Positions 57,460 through 64,000 of a DNA stretch of 64,000 nt are shown here, in pieces. This stretch comes from Xiphydria camelus (lineage: Eukaryota; Arthropoda; Insecta; Hymenoptera; Xiphydriidae): the NCBI GenBank assembly GCA_963678675.1, contig OY783197.1, forward strand, positions 23,231,934 through 23,295,933. Direction: 5' to 3'. The notes under the pieces are model-generated. The model did no database searches and was not told the DNA's origin. It saw only the letters and a program-made list of their open reading frames with translations. The translations under genes were made by a program, and so were the position numbers. The stretch's first letter is position 1. Every line of letters begins with the position of its first letter.

Positions 57460-58400
57460 ACGTTCCATTAGGAAGTTTCTCCGCTGTTGTATAAGCACGT
57501 ACATATAAAGCTGCCGGGAACGTCGCAACCTCGACTCGCAGACAACGCGCGCGGACCGCACTCGAAGCCGCACGGAGGGAAAGACACCAGAAGCGAATAT
57601 AAATAGAGGAAAGCCCGGAGAGCTCTCTCTCTCTCTCTCCTTCTTCGAGGGAAAGAGACATCGGGCGTTAGGAGAGAGTGGAAGAGAGAACAGTGGGAAG
57701 AGGGAGAGGCGTCGACAGAAATAAATATCGCATGGAATCGAATACTTGCCGCGAAATACGGCTCCGGGGATCTCGCATATATGTACGCGCCGCCCGGCGC
57801 GAGTCTATAAATATTATATCTGTACCGTTCGCATAATACGGAGGTATTATGTAAATTTCGCCCTGAATTTGCCGCCCCCGATGCCCGAGACGATCGTAGC
57901 CGAGCCTATATAACCCGAAGCGCGACCGTGCTCGGAAGATCCTTATCGCGTGTTTATCTCGCGTCGGGAAAGGAAGAGAGAAGATCCCGCCGCGCGCGCG
58001 CGAAGACGCCGCGCTTCGGTTTCTCGCGCGCTGTCGTCGCGCCGACGTCGACGCGGTCCTCGGGGCGAGGAGTGGCGCGCCGACGGCGGGGGAATTCTCT
58101 CCTGCCTCGTATTCGAGCCTCTATTCCCCGCCGAAGATTTCAGGCAAAGTACCGTAAAGCCGAGGGCGACTTCGCTTCAATATTTGAGCCTTTTCGAAAG
58201 TAAGCACTCCAAATGCGATGTACACCGCGTTCGAGCAAATTTTAGGAGGCTACTCGACCTTGAACTTGTAAACTCTGCGGAAGGAAACTTTGGTGAATTT
58301 GATTTTTTGCAACGACGTCGCGGTATATTTCTTCTTGTTAATTTTTGGAAAGTGAACTAAACTTTGATTCTAATTTGATTCTCGTGCTTCTTACGATGAC
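57460..58400. other. CpG-rich stretch with TATA-like sequences
   Basis: CTATAAATATT at about 57806 and CCTATATAACC at about 57905 lie in otherwise CpG-rich sequence about 5.7 kb upstream of the FSTL5-like start exon. This is a conceivable promoter region but the strand cannot be set. The Arg-rich open frames here have no domain. Confidence 0.25.
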
Positions 58401-58435
58401 GCTCATCGTCTACAGTTCACAAAATCGTATACCAT

Positions 58436-58640
58436 ATTTGCTGTGTTGCAGATCCAATGACTCACCCTGTGAGTGCGCCTCTCTGGCGTTTCAATGACTG
58501 ACGATGTTGCAGAGAGAAACGCATTTATAACTTTGCGAATAATTATTTTTTTCAGATATTTCGTATGATATTGAATATGTATGCAGATTACAAATTGAAT
58601 ACTTAAAAACATGAATACTTTTTATGTAAAGACCGAATTT
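58436..58640 (+). repeat. Family A, copy 5 (left part missing)
   Basis: GTGCGCCTCTCTGGCGTTTC, TTGCAGAGAGAAACGC, TAACTTTGCGAATAATTATT and GAATATGTATGCAGATTACA. Confidence 0.75.
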
Positions 58641-58647
58641 CGAGACA

Positions 58648-58770
58648 AAGTCAATTTATTGTTACGATTACTAAAATTTTAATAAAAATTACAGCAACGC
58701 TTGCAACTTCTGCAAGTTTTACTATAATTTTTTACTAAAATCGCAGTAATCGTAACAGTAAATTAGCCTC
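58648..58770. repeat. Foldback with TTACGATTACT arms
   Basis: TCAATTTATTGTTACGATTA (58650) and the inverted CTAATTTACTGTTACGATTA (about 58747-58767) enclose ACTAAAATTTT / AAAATCGCAGT. It adjoins the family A copy. Confidence 0.65.
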
Positions 58771-59630
58771 GGCCTGAAATTTACCACAAACTCTGTAAAT
58801 GCTGCGATTAATTTTTTTCCGTGCGTGATACTTTTTCGTCTCGTACGCCGCGTCGACGGTTTTCATCCAAACTCGTTGAACTCGATCGATTCGCAGAAAC
58901 TTCCGCAGGGATTCGAGAATTCTATCTCAGAAATGAACCGGAAGGCCGCATTCCGCGCGTACTGAAAAATTTCCACTCGCCGTTTAACGACCGCGCCGTA
59001 AGCTCCGGGAGTCGCGGACGCGTTCAGCCGCAAGGAATTCGATATCGGGGGGAGAGTTCGAGGCCGTGGAGGGGTGGATCGTTTTCCTCTCTCGAATCGG
59101 AAGCCGCGTTATAGGAAGGAAATGTCGTCGCATCGACAACTTCGCGTCGCGACGCGCGGCGAGGAAGGCGTGCCGGGGTTTGGAAACTCGACTTAATATA
59201 CATGGTACGGTCTAATCCGGAGCTTTTCGGGTCCTAATCTCCAATAAGATCGGAGAAGAGACTCTCGTTCCCCTTTCCTTCTATTTCGCTGGGTATGAGA
59301 GGCCGATCTACCTCCCCTTCCCCTGGACCGAGTCAAATATTTCGGGCACTGGAGGGTAGTTTGGAAAGGGTGGAAGGGACGGACGCGAGGCTGTCCTGGG
59401 TCGGGTCTCGCCAAATTCTCGGCATTCGTATGCAAAATATCCTCCGATATGTCGACGATAGAAGCTTCGAAATCTGTAGCGGTTCTCCGTCTCACTTCGT
59501 ATGAGGCGAATCTCTTCTACGGCAAAAGAGAGTAAAATTGGGGATATCTCATATTTTGAGAAGCGCTGGAGTTGTTCGGAGAACTGATTCCTTCTCTATA
59601 CTTGTAAAAGGAATTATTTTAGATTCTCGT

Positions 59631-60160
59631 TTAAGGGTCCTCGAGCATGAGGAACGGGGTAAGGGGAAGAGTAAAGGGCGAGGAAATGTTGCACCCGAAT
59701 AAAAGGTAATATTTGAAAAAAAGATTTACCTGATTAAACGTTTACTCCCGTGGATAGCGAGTCGCACGAACTGAATTGTGTTCGAGAACCTCTCGAATCG
59801 ATGAAATTAATTATTTAAAATCGGAGTCTGCTGACAGCTTTATCGATGTCTACTTGTATAAGAAAATTGATGTGCTTTGCGCGGACGTCCATGTTTCCAT
59901 ATGTCATGTGTCTACTTCTATAACTGTGTGTCATGTCAAATTGAATGGAGTTGTCAGCAGACTCCAATTTTAAATAATTAATTTCATCGCTTCGAGAGGT
60001 TCTACACAATTCAGCTCGTGCGACTTGCCATCAACGGAGTAAACGTTTAATCAGGTAATCCTTTTTTTTAAATATTAACTTTTATTTTCGGGAGAAAGTA
60101 GAGCGCAAAATTTCCTCGCCCTTCCCTTTACGCCGTTCCTCGCGCTCGAGGACTCTTAAA
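59631..60160. repeat. Very long hairpin: about 208-bp arms, 110-bp loop
   Basis: Arms about 59631-59838 and 59950-60160 pair along their whole length, with landmarks GGGTCCTCGAGC, GGGCGAGGAAAT, CCTGATTAAACGTTTACTCC, CACGAACTGAATTGTG and TTAATTATTTAAAATCGGAG. The most inner 120 bp are nearly identical; the outer part has small indels. Confidence 0.88.
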
Positions 60161-60764
60161 TTACCGCAGCTTAGTTTTTGTTATTATTACGAATAATACA
60201 AGTTCTACATAATTTATAAAGATTTCCGTCACACGGGAGAATCGCTGAAAACAATAACAGTATCGCTTTTTTTTGTCGCCTCCCCCTGCCCTCCTCGATC
60301 CATCCGAAATACACACCCTGCGAAGAAGGGTGCTCTCGGCGCGCCACGGGCCCGAATATAGGGGGGATGGCGCGCGAGGGTGGTTAAGCCGACGGAAACG
60401 GCGTCACCGATACGGGGAGATCGCGAATCGCGCGCGGGGGTAGAACGACACATCCCTTCGAGGATAAGGGCTCGGATTATGAATAAATAAAATTCCTGGG
60501 AGGGTCGTAGGCGTTTGGATGGCACCCACTCGAACCTCGCGAGACGACGAAATTTCCGGCTTCCCTCGCGCGCGGGTCGTATCATGAATTTCGGGTCGCC
60601 GACTGCCACGATGGGGGAGAGGAGTCCGAATACCCTCGGAAGCGTCTGTGGTTGTCGAGGGCGTTGAGGCGCGCGAACGAAGTCTGTTAGATCGGAGCCA
60701 CTGGGTTTTCAGACCGGAACTCGATGTGTATGTAGCACCGCGATGCTCTTTATCGCTCCCACCC

Positions 60765-61178
60765 TAAAGACCGATTCACATATGGGAGAGAGTTACCAAA
60801 TTTAAAACACTCTTGGGGTATTTTTCAATAAATGTTGAAGATGGAATATCTCAGAGAAATAACAACATACGGAAATAAGAAGCCATTATGCATGCTTCAA
60901 ATTTGATACAGTGTTGAATTTTCCAAAAAATATTTGACAAGGTCAAGAAACCAAGACAACTAAAAGCATGTATTCTGTCTAGTCAAGGGAACTGGATGCC
61001 TGGAATGGACCGGCATATGTTTCTACATTGGACCGCTGGCTAAATTGAGAAAAAAAGGGTACCAGAACTGCACTGGACTGATGCTGCACTGAAACGTTTG
61101 AATAGTACACACTGAACGCCATCGGAAGGGTACGAATACGGAAGGGACACTGACCTGACATGTGTGAATCGGCCTTTA
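60765..61178. mobile_element. 414-bp element with TAAAGRCCGATTCACAYATG ends
   Basis: TAAAGACCGATTCACATATG at the left and inverted TAAAGGCCGATTCACACATG at the right. The interior lacks a conserved open frame; a 60-codon minus-strand frame is present and has no domain. Confidence 0.75.
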
Positions 61179-61179
61179 A

Positions 61180-61890
61180 TGTTACTTTTCTCCTCTCTTA
61201 CTCATTTCCCGTGCGCTCTCAAATTCCAAAGAAGTACCTTAAGTCTGAAGGGCGCGGAGAATGAATGTCGGGGGAGCGATGAAAATCTCTTTGCTGCAAC
61301 TACCCATTGCGGATTCGACTCGCGAGACTTATAAGCAGAGAGAGAGAGAGAGAGAGCACGGATTTCGGCTGCTCCGGCGGGAGTGGAGGAAGGGGATGAG
61401 GGGAGGTTCGTTAGAGCAAAACCGACTGCGACAACATTCGCGAATGCAAAGTTATGAGGGGGCGAGGGGTGCGCGGTTCCACCGACGAGAAGGATCGTGG
61501 AAGTTGGTGCAGAAGAGGAAGAGAGGGAGAAGAAAGAGAGAGCTGCAGGAGTGGAGGTACATTTGCATGCCCACTAATTTACCGGCCTGGTTCTGTCGCA
61601 CTAAGTCAATTATTTCACTCGTTTCCGGGACGCTCTGTGTCAACGAGACGACCGCGCGGCCGGTTTCGCCCTCCTTCTTATGTTCCAACGGTGAAGGAGG
61701 GGAACGGAGTGGGGCTTGATAGTCGCTAGAAAGATAGACCGAGAAAGACGGAGAGGATTTTTACCACTTCCTCTCTCTCCGCTTGAAAGCCGCTGATGGA
61801 AATCGTCCAAGAGGACGGCACTTTTAGTGGAAATCAATGAGCGGAAGTCACAATCAAATGGTTACGCAGATTATCGAGTCATCGAGTTTT
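61180..61890. other. Purine-rich gene-free stretch
   Basis: (GA)n near 61340 and a long GA/GGA-rich segment. The 152-codon plus-strand frame is compositionally biased and without a domain. Confidence 0.45.
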
Positions 61891-61899
61891 CATGCGGTA

Positions 61900-62128
61900 C
61901 AATGAGAAGAATAACTTAGTCAATTTAACCAAAATTCTAGAGACTACAATCAGACAGTTTGCTAAACTTACCACTTTCTAGTTAGAATAACTAGACGTGT
62001 AGTTAGAATAAAACATGTAATTAGAATAACTAATTATTTTGTTCAAATTACTAGTATATTGATTCGAATAAATAAATTCATTTAATCAAATGAATTTTGC
62101 CATTTTAACCAAGTTATCTTTCTCAGTG
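61900..62128. mobile_element. Family B element, TA-flanked
   Basis: CAATGAGAAGAATAACTTAG at the left and AAGTTATCTTTCTCAGTG at the right, TA on both sides. The interior (CAATTTAACCAAAATTCTAG, AGACTACAATCAGACAG) is the same subfamily as 40037. Confidence 0.85.
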
Positions 62129-62183
62129 TACAGAGAATTCAGCTGGCAATATGATAAACCGAACTTCTTTACAACTCGCTGTA

Positions 62184-62403
62184 CACTGAGAAAAATAATT
62201 TACTGATTCAAGTAACCATCGACATGAATAGGGCTACAAATATTTATTTAAGTCAAACATATTGTCGTTGGATTAAGTATAAGTTATTCGAATTGAGTGT
62301 AAATTCGTTCAATTAAATGAACGTACACTTGTCTTAAATAAATATGTTCTTGGCGCTATTCATATCGACGGTTATTTGGATCAGTAAATTATTTTCCTCA
62401 GTG
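62184..62403. mobile_element. Family B element, TA-flanked, best-preserved hairpin
   Basis: CACTGAGAAAAATAATTTAC and inverted CACTGAGGAAAATAATTTAC; the arms continue TGATTCAAGTAACCATCGA / TGATCCAAATAACCGTCGA, about 75 bp. TA on both sides. It follows the previous element by only 55 bp. Confidence 0.9.
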
Positions 62404-62409
62404 TACGCG

Positions 62410-64000
62410 CATCACTCTTATCACTCTTTCATAAAGAGGATGAAGATTTGGCAATTCCCGCGACACGCCGCGAAAGTTTAAATGAACGAACAATCGAACG
62501 TGTACAGTTCCATTTTAGGATTTTATCGGTACCTACCTCAAGCTGACCAACATTAAACTCGCCCCACTTTTCTGAGAAATCGTATTTCGCGAGCAATTAC
62601 CGGCGACGTAACGAAGGAAGCTCGTTAAATTGCCGCCGCGTTGCCCCGAGGCGCCTCTCTTCTTCCCTCGCGTACAGCCAACGGCTTGGGAAACAGCCCC
62701 TCTCCTCTCCGTCGTCTCTCGGCAAACACGTTACTTTATTGGTCACCCTTAATTCCTCGGCACAACCGTCGACGCCTTCGCGAGTGGCCGTTATATATCG
62801 CGTCGAGGCAAAGGGTTGAGAGTGGGTGCTCGTTCGAAAAAATCATTAGCACCAGGGTGGAGGAATTCCGATTCGCTCCGCGCTTCCATCGGGCTACCCT
62901 CTTCCTCGCGCTCATCCTCCTCGTTATCGGAGAGTACGAGGATCAGCGAGCGAGGGGGGAGAAACAGGAAAATCGGTGCTCGATCCCTGCGCCCGCCTGC
63001 ACGTCGAGCCCTCACCCCTTTTCTTCCTCGCTCTCGCGCGCCACTTTCCCACCCTCACGGTCGGCCCTCTACTTCGTCCGCACCCCTCCCACCGGGTCGC
63101 TCGACTCTTTAACTCCTCTCTAATTGGATTTCCTAATTACTCGCGTGACTTACGCCCAATTAAGGGCCGCGCGCTGGCAAAAGGGATCCGCCGAGGAGGC
63201 AAAAATTCCGGGCGTCTTATCGTTAACGCGGGCGTTGGGAATGTTCGGGAAGTTTTTACATCTCGCCGCTCCCCGCGCGGATCGGCGGAGTAATTTGTCG
63301 TTCTCCGGAAATGTCCGCGACTAATGCTTGTTGGTCATTAGCGCGGTTGTATGCGAATTCGTTTTTTTTTGCGAAATTAATACGACGGAAAGAGGAGCGG
63401 ATGGAATTTGCAGGTATTTCTGTTGTATGCTCTTCCTCTTAGGAGCATCTGGTACTCGGAAGTCGTGGAACTCGAGCCCGTATACCAATTTTACGATTAC
63501 AGCCCTGGCCGAATGTCGCAGTTTACGTCGCAGCAGAGAAAACTGAATTGCAGCCGGTGAAAGAATGTATCTTTCATTGAAAATACCGACATATAAAGTT
63601 CGAGATATCGTATAACAACTTGACATCGTACAACGTAAGTTGTGCACTTGGTTCGCATGGACCTCATCCATCTAAATATAGATGCATGTATAAGCTATAC
63701 GCATAAAACTGCAGAATCTATTTAACGTGGCTGGAAAAAAAGACTGGTTTATTGACAAAATCCTGTTTTACTGACATGAATTCTAAAATACAGATCATTT
63801 TAAAACGGAAACAGAGTTAGTTTCTGTATCAAATAAGTCAAAGTACTCGTCAATAATAAATAATTTCACTTCACCAAAATGTGGATAAATTAGATAGTCT
63901 TGTGGAAAATCTCGGTATCTTCCTAAAACTTTGTTTATATAAATTCTTATGTAAATTAGTAATACAAACAGATACATGCACCCTTCACATTAAGTAGTAA
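62410..64000. other. Right-end sequence without recognised gene
   Basis: GC-rich to about 63.3 kb, AT-rich after. The 160-codon plus-strand frame at 62641-63123 is a Ser/Arg/Pro string overlapped by other frames. A non-coding 5' exon of the FSTL5-like gene could lie here but cannot be seen. Confidence 0.4.

Noticed and set aside
57308..57661. 117-codon minus-strand frame with a plausible-looking protein segment
   Set aside because: Starts in a (CT)n microsatellite, and the convincing residues lie in a different frame from the neighbouring 57157-57351 piece; kept only as a weak remnant entry.

Overview
The window is animal nuclear DNA, most likely from an insect and probably a hymenopteran (ant, bee or wasp). 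The signs are short GT-AG exons in very long introns, intron-containing nuclear tRNA-Tyr genes, a C-type lectin of the insect hemolymph LPS-binding-protein type, CpG-rich stretches, and many short foldback transposons. Nothing bacterial or viral was recognised. The order assignment is an inference.

Most of the window is the 5' part of one large minus-strand gene: a secreted follistatin-related protein of the FSTL4/FSTL5 type. Six coding exons can be joined with matching phases: start/signal-peptide exon 52141-52049, linker exon 16027-15898, follistatin/Kazal exon 13330-13109, linker exon 2759-2560, EF-hand exon 2229-2095 and EF-hand exon 1402-1270. They encode 304 complete codons plus one base. 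The expected immunoglobulin-like part lies beyond the left edge. The introns are 36.0 kb, 2.6 kb, 10.3 kb, 330 bp and 692 bp.

Other genes sit inside these introns on the opposite strand. A complete two-exon secreted C-type lectin (237 aa) lies at 38367-39905 in the 36-kb intron. Two tandem small ORFs (44 and 35 aa), each encoding a hydrophobic single-pass peptide with a shared MQIV start to the hydrophobic stretch, lie at 14924-15225 in the 2.6-kb intron. A basic 45-aa small ORF lies at 51729-51866 behind promoter-like sequence. In the 10.3-kb intron a head-to-head pair of tRNA-Tyr(GUA) genes, each with an intron, lies at 10939-10847 (-) and 11162-11256 (+); a third tRNA relic is at about 11.9 kb.

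The rest is mostly intron filled with non-autonomous DNA transposons. The families I could define are: (A) a 300-bp dispersed repeat, five copies; (B) TA-flanked elements ending CACTGAGAAAA, about 16 copies with several different interiors; (C) a CACTGTAAAAAAT-ended element, one copy split by a nested insertion with a clear ACTT target-site duplication; (D) a TTAA-flanked 510-bp element, four copies; (E) a roughly 380-bp repeat, three copies; (F) a repeat that is dispersed and is also tandemly amplified (321-bp period) inside an element with TAGGGGAGAG ends; plus several near-perfect palindromes. Three long hairpins (about 28.3 kb, 59.9 kb and 10.1 kb) could give long double-stranded RNA if transcribed. 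GC- and CpG-rich deserts at about 8.1-9.9, 24.0-25.1, 45.6-48.1 and 57.5-58.2 kb contain no convincing exon.
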